Source of the DNA: Narthecium ossifragum | Taxonomy: Eukaryota; Streptophyta; Magnoliopsida; Dioscoreales; Nartheciaceae | DNA: 64,000 bases | Assembly: GCA_963920575.1 (NCBI GenBank) | Contig: OY986970.1 | Coordinates: forward strand, 1,069,001 to 1,133,000 | Direction of reading: 5' to 3' | Part shown: positions 12,056 through 22,513 of the stretch, in pieces | Position numbering within the stretch: the stretch's first letter is position 1 | Layout: each line of letters opens with the position of its first letter | The notes under the pieces: generated by a model | The model's input: the letters and a program-made list of their open reading frames with translations, nothing else | Told to the model about the DNA's origin: nothing | Databases searched by the model: none | Made by a program: the position numbers and the translations under genes

Positions 12056-12538
12056 TGGATTTTTCCTTCTTTTTTTGATAAGGTGAGCCGAAGCTACAGC
12101 TCGCATGCTGAACTACATACCACTGGCTCCTTGAGCGAGGTGAGTGAGCTCGTCCGCCCTTACATTAAACTCCTTGGAGACATACACCATCGAGAACCCA
12201 ACAAATTGACTCATTATCATATTTCCAACACATCATCTCTACAATTAGTAGGCAATGGAATCTGCCCAATGATCATTTCAATAGTCTGTTTGGAGTCACT
12301 CTCACAGAGCACCGACGTCTCACCCTCCTATAGCGTCTGTTGTAGCCCAAAAATAAGAGCTCTAATCTGCATGTAGATGCGACGTTGTTGCTGATCTGGC
12401 CATTGCTTCTCATCTTTTCTCCCCCACCCACCGGCGTTGCTGCTGATTTGGCCATTGCTTCCCATCTTCCCCCGTGTCCCAACAAACAACTCCAAATCCC
12501 GTAGTTCCATCTGGTGCATATTCTATGGATTTTCCTTC
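12056..12538 (-). mobile_element. 5'-truncated LINE (RNase H end), antisense
   Basis: Near-identical direct repeats (TGGATTTTTCCTTC at 12056-12069 and TGGATTTTCCTTC at 12526-12538) flank a 456-base insert. On the minus strand it starts with an RNase H beginning (PDGTTGFGVV), continues with ETSVLCESDSKQTIEM, then FNVRADELTHLAQGA and a stop, and ends in a seven-A tail (T-run 12070-12076). The frame is broken, and a short internal duplication surrounds the word AGAAGCAATGGCC. Its 3' end (GGCTCACCTTATC) resembles that of the LINE copy at 8.1-8.6 kb, so both probably belong to related L1-like elements. Confidence 0.8.
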
Positions 12539-12539
12539 A

Positions 12540-14676
12540 ATCTTATGTTTCTGGAGAATAAGATTTTTTAATGCGTCACTTGCATTGGTGCCCATGGTTC
12601 TTTTAACTTGCTCGGATTTAATGACGAAGCTAATCTGTTGTGGTTTTAGCGGGACAATTTGGTTTTGTTACATTTCAAAGGGTAAACTAATGCTATTCTG
12701 GATGCCGTCAAAATTTTCAAGTTCCGAACGTCATCACTGGAGGTAAAGAATTAGACTGAAGGAAGGAATGGTGCATGACACTTGTTTCCATATTTTTCAC
12801 GGACATGACGAGAGTTTGTAACGAAATTGAAGAATTCATCCAAATCAATTTAGTTTTTGACGGCAAAACTGAATCATGCCCCCCTTGGATGTTATATGTA
12901 TGAATAAAATCTCTGGAAAGAATGCCATTTGACTACTACCTTGGGCTTGGGAAGGATTTTTCGTCTATCATAAATGTTTTCATTGCCATACCAGCTTCAA
13001 AGAGTCATTCATTGAAGCTTATAAAGAACCACATGAGGCATGTTCCATGTATGCGACAGCATCCCCGCTTAATATTGATTGGCCTTTAAAGCATGGCCTT
13101 TAAAGCAAGCAATGTTAGTAGGGCTCACACACAGAGAAATCCCATCATAATGGAAACCACGAGATCCGAGTAGATAAGTGGTGTGCACGTCTCTATCTTA
13201 TAATTCCAAGGGACAACTCATAACGGTCCTTTTCAAGTAGTTTTTTATTATTATGAGATGAGCCAAGGTTAATTAGTTTATTTAAAGCAGCCGACAGACG
13301 GCTCTAGGGCTCTAGGGCCATCTTCCATATGCCAATCAAAAGAGGTGTTATTCACCCTACACCACTTAGCTACCTTATCCGTTTTAACATTTACGGATCT
13401 AGGTATATATAAGACCATTATAAATACAAACAGACTCATAAGCCGTCAAATTGATCTAATTACACTCTCAAGCCCTTCAGGTTAGTTCTTCTAACCATTT
13501 ATAATATCAACTAATTAAAACTTTGAGCTTCTGTTTTTTCCTGGTTTATTCCAACCCTTTTAGGACTACTTGTAACTGAGCCTCCACGACGGTCTTTGCC
13601 ATCATACATTCCTCATGAACCCAATCATATCCTCCATGTCTATCACAACCCACCACCCCAACAGCGGAGCTATAACCATGACATTCCTTCGAAGCATCTA
13701 CTTGGACGACATTGAATTCTTCAGAATTACCATTTCATCCACCATGTGCATCTACGCCCTTCTTTAAATTCTTTAAAGTCTCCTCCACAAGTCGTTCCAC
13801 TCTTCTTGCGAAGATATTAAGATCTTCATGTTTTTCTTCAAGGACCGAGCATGTTGCGATCTCTCGACAATTCCTTTTCAAGTAGCTGCGACTATCATAA
13901 AGGAAAGCCCGGTGCCGGTAGGACCGAGTAGAATTCGAGTCCTTCCGCCAAGTCTCTTCCAAGTAGTTGGGACTATCATAAAGGAAAGCACGGTGCCGGT
14001 AGGACCGAGTAGAATTCGAATGCAGTGTTCGAGGTTAAGGGGGAACGTGGAAATGTGACTCTGAAAGTACTTCCGTATTTGTAACTATATATGAATCTCT
14101 GCAACAAGTATATATGCAGACGCCGTAAGTCATCACATCCACTTTGATGTAAGAAATTAGAATGCGTGCTCGTTGTGGGCTTGTAGCCACTGCTTTTAGA
14201 AATTTTCAAATTGTACTTTAATTCTAGAGAAGTGATTGGGGGTACATGTCACGTAGGCATATGTATTGTACATGGTCTCTTTCAACGTTTCAGATCCATT
14301 CATATCCATTGATCTCCATCATGTAAACCAATAATATATTGTCACGTAAGTCATGTGCAGTGTACATGGTTGAAAAGCCATATACACAAATCTTTTCTCT
14401 TAATTCTATTATATAAGATCGGGTGATTTGTTCTATTTGTCCTACGTGGATAATTAAGATATTATTTAATTCGATTTGAAAAATAAATTATAGCGTTCAG
14501 TTAGCCGCATATATTTAGAAGGATCATAGTTAGAGTTCAATTAGCCACATAACTAAAACTGTCCGTTTGAAAATTTTAAAAAATAATATTTAGGAAGTAG
14601 TTATTAAAACCGTTCATTAGAAAAATAATGTCCGACTTGATAAATCCGTGTCAGGGGCACGAGCAATATACTAGTA
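12540..14676. other. Intergenic region, no gene seen
   Basis: No gene recognised over about 2.1 kb. Open frames are short and lack family resemblance. The only structured feature is the tandem repeat at 13.9 kb. The UBC2 3' UTR should end before this interval. Confidence 0.5.
13881..14019 (+). repeat. Two-copy repeat, period 81 bases
   Basis: A 58-base block starting AGTAGCTGCGACTATCATAA at 13881 recurs at 13962 with a few changes. Both copies contain GGTGCCGGTAGGACCGAGTA. The 23 bases between copies are less similar. Confidence 0.9.
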
Positions 14677-15243
14677 TCTTATAATTTCAAGTTTTCATAA
14701 TTTAGTACCCTGAATTTAAAAAACTATATTTTAGTACTCCGACGTTACAAACTTATGCACTTTAGTCCCACCCTCCCGACGCCGTTCCTCTAAAATTTGA
14801 TGGCAAACCAATCACGTGCACGCATCCAACGCTGCCGGAACAAAATCCAACCATTTCAGGTCATCCTGACCGGATTGAAGGATTTTATGTAGATAATCTG
14901 GAATCGTCGAATTTTTTTTTAATAGTTAAGCACGACAGTGGAGAGAGTACCGACTGAGGGTGAGAGAGGGTACCAACCTTCGAACCCGGGTCCTTCACAG
15001 GAATCGTCGAATTTTGCTCATATGAGTTCGATGCGAGTAAAACCCTAAATAAGTCCTTTATTTTAAAAAAGGAAGATGAGAAAAACACTTTTAAGTGCCG
15101 GGAAAAGAGTGCAAAATCATTTATCGTTAAATTACACGCGTTGGGAGGGCGGGACTAGAATGTATAAGTTTATAATGTTAGGTACTAAAGTACAATTTCT
15201 TAAGCTCATAATATTAGATTGCGAAAACTTGAAATTAGATGAT
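14677..15243. mobile_element. Non-autonomous element with about 100-base inverted ends
   Basis: The left arm (about 14677-14775) and the reverse complement of the right arm (about 15145-15243) share TAATTTCAAGTTTTC, then TTTAGTACC, AAACTTAT and AGTCCC-CCCTCCC in the same order. Arms have diverged with small indels. The interior holds a direct repeat of GGAATCGTCGAATTTT (near 14901 and 15000) and no coding capacity. Fragments of the right end are repeated at 15291-15340. No clear target duplication was found. Confidence 0.7.
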
Positions 15244-15442
15244 ATTAAAGTATAATTTTGTTAAATCACGTCTTTATTAAATCACCATCTTTAATATTAG
15301 ATTGCGAAAACTTAAAATTACTCGAAAACTTGAAATTAGCATCCCAAATCACCGTCTTTATTAAATCACGTCTCTCCCTTAATCTCCATGCAGGGCCATG
15401 CAAAACCACCACCAGCCACGTACTTACGTACGTAATTATAAT

Positions 15443-16873
15443 CTACTTACCAAGCTTCACCGGATACCTATGGATGCAGTCCTTCCAGGGGTTATCGGGA
15501 TCCATCTGAGAATCTCGGAGCGCCTTCCAGACAACAGTGCAAGCCTTGAAGCCGGTCCCAAAGGCCAGCATCCACACCCGGTCCCCTCGCCGGATCCTCC
15601 CCTTGGCCTCGAAGTAGGCCAGCTCGTAGAACACCAGGCTACTCGACGTGTTCCCGAACCGGTGCAGACACATCCTCGCCGGTTCCGTCACCTCCTGCCC
15701 CAGCTTCATCAGCCGCCCCACCGCGTCCACCACCGCCTTCCCGCCGGAGTGTATGCACATGTGCTCAAACGCCTTCGTGAAGTCCGGCACGTGCACCGCC
15801 TTCTTGTCCCCCGACAATACGGACCTCGCCACCAAGTAGGCGTACCGGAGGAGCTCGGAGACCGGCAGGACGCGAGGAGCGAGCTTGCTGATGTGGGCTT
15901 TGAGTGATACGCCGGCGACTCTGACGAGGTCCTTGGTGAGGGCCACGCCGATGTTACCCTCCTCGTCCTCGGTCTGGATCGCGGCGTTGTAGGCGGCGTC
16001 GTCGGCGCCGTGGTGCGTGCGGAGGGTGCGCACGAGCTCCATCTTGGCGGCGTGCCGGCGAGAAGGGTCGCTGGTGACCAATGCGGCGGCGGTGCCGACG
16101 CGGAATATGCAGTTGGTGACAAGCATGTGGCGGTTGTCGCCGAAGTACCAGTTGAGGCTGGTGTTCTCGGTGACGACAATGAAGGCGTAGCCGACGCGGC
16201 GGCGGAGGAGGTGCGCGGCGAGGTCCATGGCCATGACGCCGGCGCTGCACCCCATGCCGGAGAGGTTGTAGGTCTTGATGTTAGACCGGAGGCGGAGGTG
16301 CTGGACGAGGAGGGACGTGAGGGAGGGGGTGGGGGAGAACATGCTGCAGGCGACGATGAGGATGGAGACCTCGGAGGAGGGGATGCCGGACTTGGAGAGG
16401 AGGCTCTCCGCCGCAGAGAACATGCCCTCCTCGGCTTCTTGGATCGCACAGGGGAGCTTGGCTTCATAGTCTTCTTGGAAGATGAAGGGGGGAGCGTAGG
16501 TCTCATCGCCGAGGCCAGACTTCCGGTAGATGGCGCGCATGAAGTCGGCGCTCTCGTCGGAGAAGAGCCGGCTGCGGAGGCCGAAGTACTCGGCGACCTC
16601 GAGAGTGCACCGGCGGTCGTGGTCGGGCTTGTAACAGGAGTAGTCGAGGAGGAGGATGGGGAGGGGCCGCGTGCGGAGGTAGGCGAAGATGGCGATGAGC
16701 GTGCACCAAAGGAAGGAGAAGAGGGCCACCTTGTGCTCCGTGAGGCGGAGGCGGAGCTCTTGGCTGGATAGGGTTGGGATCGTTGCAGAGAGAAGAGTAT
16801 GCAAAGCTAGGGTTGCTGCAAGGATAACAAAGAAGAAGGCCTTGAGGAGCTGCACTGGAGTGAGTGACTGCAT
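15443..16873 (-). CDS. KCS: 3-ketoacyl-CoA synthase (KCS, FAE1-type)
   Basis: KCS enzymes condense malonyl-CoA with a long-chain acyl-CoA in the endoplasmic reticulum, the first step of each fatty-acid elongation cycle that supplies waxes, suberin and sphingolipids. A single exon encodes 476 aa, within family size. Two N-terminal hydrophobic helices (about 11-34 and 49-67) anchor the protein. The catalytic triad is present: Cys209 in NLSGMGCSAG, His375 in CIHSGGKA, Asn408 in RFGNTSS, with spacing close to that of FAE1. The exon is very GC-rich, so long open frames on other strands and frames are shadows. A TATA word lies 91 bases upstream of the start. The acyl chain-length preference and the exact KCS number cannot be read from sequence alone. 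Confidence 0.95.
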   Translation of the reverse strand: MQSLTPVQLLKAFFFVILAATLALHTLLSATIPTLSSQELRLRLTEHKVALFSFLWCTLIAIFAYLRTRPLPILLLDYSCYKPDHDRRCTLEVAEYFGLRSRLFSDESADFMRAIYRKSGLGDETYAPPFIFQEDYEAKLPCAIQEAEEGMFSAAESLLSKSGIPSSEVSILIVACSMFSPTPSLTSLLVQHLRLRSNIKTYNLSGMGCSAGVMAMDLAAHLLRRRVGYAFIVVTENTSLNWYFGDNRHMLVTNCIFRVGTAAALVTSDPSRRHAAKMELVRTLRTHHGADDAAYNAAIQTEDEEGNIGVALTKDLVRVAGVSLKAHISKLAPRVLPVSELLRYAYLVARSVLSGDKKAVHVPDFTKAFEHMCIHSGGKAVVDAVGRLMKLGQEVTEPARMCLHRFGNTSSSLVFYELAYFEAKGRIRRGDRVWMLAFGTGFKACTVVWKALRDSQMDPDNPWKDCIHRYPVKLGK

Positions 16874-16963
16874 GGCTATTATAAGCTAAATAGCTATAAC
16901 ACACTCAACTACTAATTTGAGAATCTTGATTGGTTTGGGAGAAAGATAGGGTGGCTGCTTCTC

Positions 16964-16971
16964 TTTTTATA
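16964..16971 (-). promoter_or_regulatory. TATA box of the KCS gene
   Basis: TATAAAAA on the minus strand, 91 bases before the KCS ATG. This fits a transcription start near 16935 and a leader of about 60 bases. Confidence 0.65.
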
Positions 16972-17007
16972 GCAAGAAGTGAACGATGAGAGTGCGAGAG
17001 AGAGGGA

Positions 17008-17036
17008 GGGGGGGGGGGGGGGGGGGGCGGGGGGGG
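17008..17036 (+). repeat. G20-C-G8 homopolymer tract upstream of KCS
   Basis: Twenty consecutive G, one C and eight more G, about 40 bases upstream of the KCS TATA box. Such a run can form G-quadruplexes and is also prone to sequencing error in length. Confidence 0.95.
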
Positions 17037-17619
17037 TGCTCTAGATGACATCGAAGGGAGTGCTGTACGAGTGAATCGACTATAGCTGCACCTAACATGA
17101 TCAACCACACACTGTGAGGCATTAATCCAGGGAGATTCAGTAGCCACAGGGCTGTGCGCTGTTGTCATGTTTATGTGCATGATACATGTCAGAGTGCTCG
17201 GTATAGAGCACTTACTTTTACATGCTGAGAAAGGGAAAAGCTGGCAGAAATGGCCGTAAGCATGGTGCCCGCCGGGCCGGTGGCCTCGGGGTGGTGGTGG
17301 GCTCACTGCTGCAATGTTAGCAACAGGCAGAGCTTGGCCTGATGATCAGTTGCATTTGAGCTATAGGGGAAGCAGAAGTTCAGCATAAGTAACTTATTCG
17401 CACTAAAGCACGGACGTCTGTGGTACTGTTTACAGTATTAATTAGGCTTTACGTGGCAACTCTCAAATGGTTGGAGGTCTGGGAGGATGGGCATGCATTC
17501 ATAGATTCACACACAGGCACATGTATGTATATTATCGAGGGTATGGTGCGCAGTCCTTCCTGCCCATAGCCAAGAGTGGATGCTATAATATATATATATA
17601 CACTGTTTCATCTCCAAAT

Positions 17620-18466
17620 CTTTTTAAAGGGTTATTTGCATATACCCCCTGAAAAAGGTTTATTTTACATATACCCCCTTAAAAAAACAAAATTTGCATC
17701 AAACCTTGAAAATCTTGATTATTTGCATATAACCCCTCGGGTTAATTGGGAATGGAATATTCGATGCGCAAGCTAACGGAGGCTAACGGTGGAAGCTGAA
17801 ATTACTAAAATACCCTTACCCCTACCCCTATATATGCTTCCTTCTCCCTCCTCCTACCCGACGATTGTTAGGGCAAGGGTTTTTAGAGCTACGGCATGGG
17901 CTTGGATGGCAACTAGCATCATCCATGCTCTGAGAAAATAAGACTAGGGTAAAATATGGAGTGGAGTTCAACCTTTCGAAATGTAAAAAAAAAACAATGA
18001 GATTAATACCTTATATCTGGAACAGTCCAGAAACTTTCTACCTTTGTTGTTGGTGCGATTGGATTGCCAGATGGAGCAGGATTCATGGCAACAACAAGTC
18101 ATATAGGGTGTATTGTGCGAACCTAAGGTGGAGGAAGAAGATGGAGACTTCTTCATGGTTAAATTGACGAGGAAATCGATCTATAGAGGATGAAAATTGG
18201 CAGAAATCAAGAGAAATAGAGAGAAATTGGGAGAAGGGAGTAGGAAGCATATATAGGGATAGGGGTAAGGGTATTTTAGTAATTTCAGCTTCCACCGTTA
18301 GGCTCCGTTAGCTTGCGTACCAAATATTCCATTCCCAATTAACCCGAGGGGCTATATGCAAATAATCAAGATTTTCAAGGTTTCTGATGCAAATTTTGTT
18401 TTTTAGGGGTTTATATGTAAAATAAACCTTTTTCAGGGGGGTATATGCAAATAACCCCTTTTTAAA
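17620..18466. mobile_element. Mutator-like MITE with about 220-base terminal inverted repeats
   Basis: The 9-base direct repeat CTTTTTAAA at 17620-17628 and 18458-18466 flanks an 829-base element that starts GGGTTATTTGCATATACC and ends with its inverse. The inverted ends extend about 220 bases (to roughly 17848 and from 18228), through landmarks such as CTAACGG and AAAATACCCTTACCCCTA. The interior (about 380 bases) has no credible coding sequence. A 9-base target duplication plus long inverted ends is the usual signature of Mutator-like elements. Confidence 0.88.
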
Positions 18467-18765
18467 TAGCAGAGCATACTGTTCAAAATTCTTCACACAG
18501 TTTTTAGCAAGGACTCTCGTTTGGGTACATGTGTGGTGCATGTCCTACATTCCCTTCATGTATCCGAGTTTTAGTGCGATTGTTCGGGATGTGTAATTGT
18601 TAGAACAGAAATTATGACCGTTGATCGGGACTGTAATCAAGGTCAAAATCTATTTTCACATTCGAATATCAGGAGATTGTGGTTTTTAGTTTTACTCATT
18701 CGAATGATCGAATCAGAGGTGTTGAAGTGTACAAAGAAGTAATTTTGGTTGATGATGGAGTTGAT

Positions 18766-18850
18766 GGAAATGGAAAATGGAAAATGGGAAATGGAAAATT
18801 GAAAATGGAAAATGGAAAATGGAAAATGGGAAATGGAGGATGAAAAATGG
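18766..18850 (+). repeat. GGAAAATG-type microsatellite
   Basis: An imperfect purine-rich array of units GGAAAATG and GGGAAATG, with some interruption, over about 85 bases. Confidence 0.85.
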
Positions 18851-18865
18851 AATTCTATAGTAAAT

Positions 18866-18985
18866 CTACTCCTAGGAAATTATAGATCTACTCCTAGGAA
18901 ATTAAATATGGTAGCACTACTCCTAGGAAAATATGATAATTCTACTCCTATGGAAGACATTAGTGTAGCACTACTCCTAGAAATG
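18866..18985 (+). repeat. Five CTACTCCTA words in 120 bases
   Basis: The word CTACTCCTA, usually extended to CTACTCCTAGGAAA, occurs at 18866, 18888, 18917, 18942 and 18971, spaced 22-29 bases. Most copies contain the palindrome TCCTAGGA. It may be a degenerate minisatellite. Confidence 0.8.
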
Positions 18986-19299
18986 AAGGACGTTGCATGA
19001 ATTTAAAGAAAGGAAAATGCTTCATTATGCTAAATAAGGCTACATTGATAATAAATAAAATATTACATAAAAGCTAAAAAGCTGATTTTGCTTTGGTGAC
19101 GGGGCCTGTTTTTCTTCTTTCTCTTGGCTTTTATAGACTTTCTAGTAACCACTTTTGAAACTGTTAGAAAAACACTCTGCAGTTGCTGCAACTGTTGCTT
19201 TGAAAGTGGAAACCACCAGAACTGCATAACTGATCTAAACTGCTCTGGAACCGTCACTAAACAACGCCTTCTGTCTTCCGCTGTATTTTTGCTGATGAT

Positions 19300-19690
19300 A
19301 ACCTTAGAATCTGGGAAAATGTTGAACATCAAAATTGTAGATCTTCCAATTATCTTTCCAACGGTACCAGAAATGTCCAATTTGGACATCAGATGAGAAA
19401 GTTATGACTAAAATACTTAGACTGCACTAATGACCGATTAGCCAAATATGGACGATAGAAATTTGGACTAAGTCATTTGGACGACATCGTCCAAAATGGA
19501 CGATGACATAAATTCGGCCATTATTACTATTTTGTCATTGGTCACTTCTACTGCCAGTTTGGCACACTGAACGATGGATTCTGAAAATCTTGTCAACATG
19601 AAAGTTGTAGATATTCTCGTCCTCTTTTCAATGGTTCAAGAATCACCCATTTTGGATATTTGATGTAAAAGTTATGGCCAAAATACTTCA
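19300..19690 (+). repeat. Diverged two-copy unit, unidentified repeat
   Basis: Two stretches about 268 bases apart (from about 19308 and 19577) share the order GAAAAT-TTG, AACAT-AAA-TTGTAGAT, TTTCAA or TTTCCAA, TTTGGA, AAAGTTATG and AAAATACTT. Such units occur in non-coding parts of plant LTR retrotransposons, but no LTR or coding domain was found here. Confidence 0.45.
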
Positions 19691-19859
19691 GTTGTGTCAA
19701 AACTGAAGTATTTGTTGGCCGATTGGTAATATTTATGAAATTGCCATTGATCGCCCAAATGGCTGTATTTATGGCTAACAGTAATATAACATGGCTATGG
19801 TCATGTACACCGATCTGTATCGTTTTAATAAGAAAACATGGAACGGGCAAAAATATAAT

Positions 19860-21719
19860 AAGTATATAGTTTATAGTTTACAGGATAAGAAAGAATCCCC
19901 TTCATATATCTGCAACGAATGGAAACTTGAAAGATCTAGTATCTACATTTCTCAAGTGTAACTTCTCTTTAGGGTGGTCTAGTAGTCTAATTTATAGTGT
20001 GGCACTGGCACAACATTGGCTTTAAGCTAATAGTGTAAATTGACCTTTCTTGGACGGAGGAGGGTATCATCACAGCAAAGGCCCGCCGGAACAGCTTCCA
20101 GGCCTGACTCTGGCCCACGGTTCGCTCCCTGGAAGTCCATTTCAACAGATATAAACTCGTAACCAGCAACATTTGTGGTTGTCGCCTTCCTTGTCATGCC
20201 CATGAAGAGCCAAAGCCCAATAAGGCTCTGCCCCCTGGCCTGTGTGGGCTACTACCCATCGGTAGTCTGCACCACCTCTCTGGGCCAAGATAACTCGGCT
20301 CGGCCCTTTACGCCGCCCAACCTAGGCAATGTCAGCGGAGCCATTAACGGGCTTTGATGAACTAAGCGCAGCAATTGCATGGTTTTATTAGGGATCATAC
20401 ATTAATGTTGATTGGTCTAGACCTTCAACTACTAGAGGATATCGATGTGGATATATATATTCACATGATGGACATTCCCATGTACTTATAACTCAAACAG
20501 CCTCTGGCTTAACTAATCACATAAAAAAGAGTAAAATATTGGTTAATTTTTCATTTTTCAATGATTATTTCTCAGTGTTCATTTGTTTTATGTTCGATCT
20601 TATATTTGAATTCTCAGTGAGATTTGTGATTATAATATGAGCATTTAATTTTTCAACAGGAAATTTAAACGCGAAATAATCAATGCACCAACCCACCGAC
20701 ATGAATGCGTTTAAACCCGAGAAACCGACATCTTACCACATCAACGGTCGCCATCCATCCAGCGGCTGATGATGATGGTGCGCGGATCCCTGCCGTCCAG
20801 CACGCGGCTCATCATTCCACCGTCCGCGCTATGATGGGCGCACGAGATCCCCTCTCGCACCGTTTGCCCCGGCGGGCCCCACCACCACCCTTCATGGGAT
20901 GATCGCCGTCAGCTCTCACTCAGGACAGGTGCGCCCCTGACTGACATCATAATGGAGAGCACTTCAGGGCCAAAACACGTAAATTCCCTCACGCGGCTGT
21001 AACGGCTCCATCTCCAATTATTATCCTGGCCGTCGGATCGGCTCAAATTAAATATCCTCGCACGAGAATAAATGCACATGTGTTCCATCTCACCTCCAGA
21101 GAGGACCTGAATCAAATTAACACCTATTACAAGGTCAAAGATGCACATGATCCACATCGTTAATATTGATGGCACTACCAACGGCTGAGATTTGACGCTG
21201 ACGTAACGCCTAGCGTTCAACGTGGTCCGCTACAGTTGGACTGTCACGCCTCGATCGGGTGCACCGTCCGAATCCCACTCGTTGCGACGTGGTGTGATTC
21301 GGTAAATAGTTCTAGAAATTAGGGCTTATTTGAATATTTAATAGCTGATCTGGGGACTGGAGTCTAAAGCAGTCAAATAATTTACTGTATCCGACACCAA
21401 CCTTTTCATTTCCAACAACCACCCCGAAAAGAGACAAAATCGCAACAAACTCCGAGGGAAGCGTCGGGGGGCCGTTTTCTGCGAGCTTCTCGGCCGGGGT
21501 ACGTTTATTGGGTCCGGGAATTGGGTCTCTTTTCGTCTGTTGGTGAGGTTCTAAATTTTTAGGTAGGCAGGGTGGGGTCCACTGGTGGGTCCTTTTTTTC
21601 TCCATAATTTTTTTTATTTTTTTATTTGTTTTGCGTTCTTATCCCGTTTCCCCTCTATCTCGCTCCATTTGGTTATTTTTGAAAAATTGGTGGTGGTTTT
21701 TGCAACTTTTTTAAACGTT
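19860..21719. other. Intergenic region, no gene supported
   Basis: Nearly 1.9 kb without a recognisable gene. A 56-residue open frame (20197 to 20027, minus) has gene-like composition (it includes YEFISVEMDFQGANRGPESG) but no start-site or family support. The right part is probably the distal promoter of the IQD gene. Confidence 0.5.
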
Positions 21720-22513
21720 ATTCCGATGCTTGGACAGTAGTGGTCATCTCTCTCCCCCCCTCTCTCTCTCCCTCTCCAGCCCTTTTCTCTTTTTTTGAGG
21801 GAATGGAGGAGAGAGAGGGCTAGATTCGTGGTGGTGGTGGCTGGAAATAGCTGGTGAGCTCTAGATCTGGGCGATTTCGAGCTCTTCTCATCGATATTTT
21901 GTGTTTCTCGACGGTACATTGCGTAGGGAGTTGTTCATCGAGCTTTTCCACTGGAGTTTGGGGGGATTTTTCTGGGTTTTGAGCTGTTTTTTGTGGTTTA
22001 GGAGATGGATTTGTGTTGGTTTCAGTAGATCGAGCTATTGTTTGTGTTTTGTATTGGATTTATGATCATCTGAATACCAGTAGTGTTGGGGATGTTATGC
22101 TGAGCTGTGGCTTCTTGTTGGAGTGCTATCGAGCTAGTGTTAGGGTTTCTACGTGACGCATCGAGGGTTAGTAATGTCTGATGACTTTTTTTTTTTTTGC
22201 GATGGACGTGCGTTCTGGATTAGGTTCATGGAATAAACTACATGGGGCTGTAGAGGTTTAATTCGATGTTTTGAGGGAAATCTTCATTTAATTCGTTTTC
22301 TCGTGATCGAATCGCAAGCTATATCTTACTTGGTTTTCTACATTTTCTTGAATTAGTTAGGTATTTTAAATTTGAGTTCTTTTTTTCCCTTGCGATGTTA
22401 CATTTCCTATTGGATTTTGCCCATGACGAGATTTTGCTGTAATTTAGTTCATGAGAGCGATTTCGATTTATTGATCTGGTATGTCTATAGGTTTGAGATT
22501 TAAGCCTGTACCA
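21720..22513 (+). other. Probable 5' leader and leader intron of the IQD gene
   Basis: Pyrimidine- and purine-rich tracts at 21749-21820 look like a plant 5' UTR, and TGTCTATAG just before GTTTGAGATTTAAGCC (about 22492) looks like a splice acceptor about 22 bases before the ATG. A leader intron is therefore likely; the donor was not determined. Confidence 0.4.

Noticed and set aside
15709..16771. Long open frames overlapping the KCS gene in other frames (16506-15709 minus, 16010-16771 plus)
   Set aside because: They are low-complexity (Ser/Pro/Thr- or Gly/Glu-rich) shadows of a very GC-rich exon; the KCS frame has the full catalytic triad.
20027..20197. 56-residue minus-strand open frame
   Set aside because: Composition looks protein-like, but I recognise no family, and no promoter or splice context supports it.
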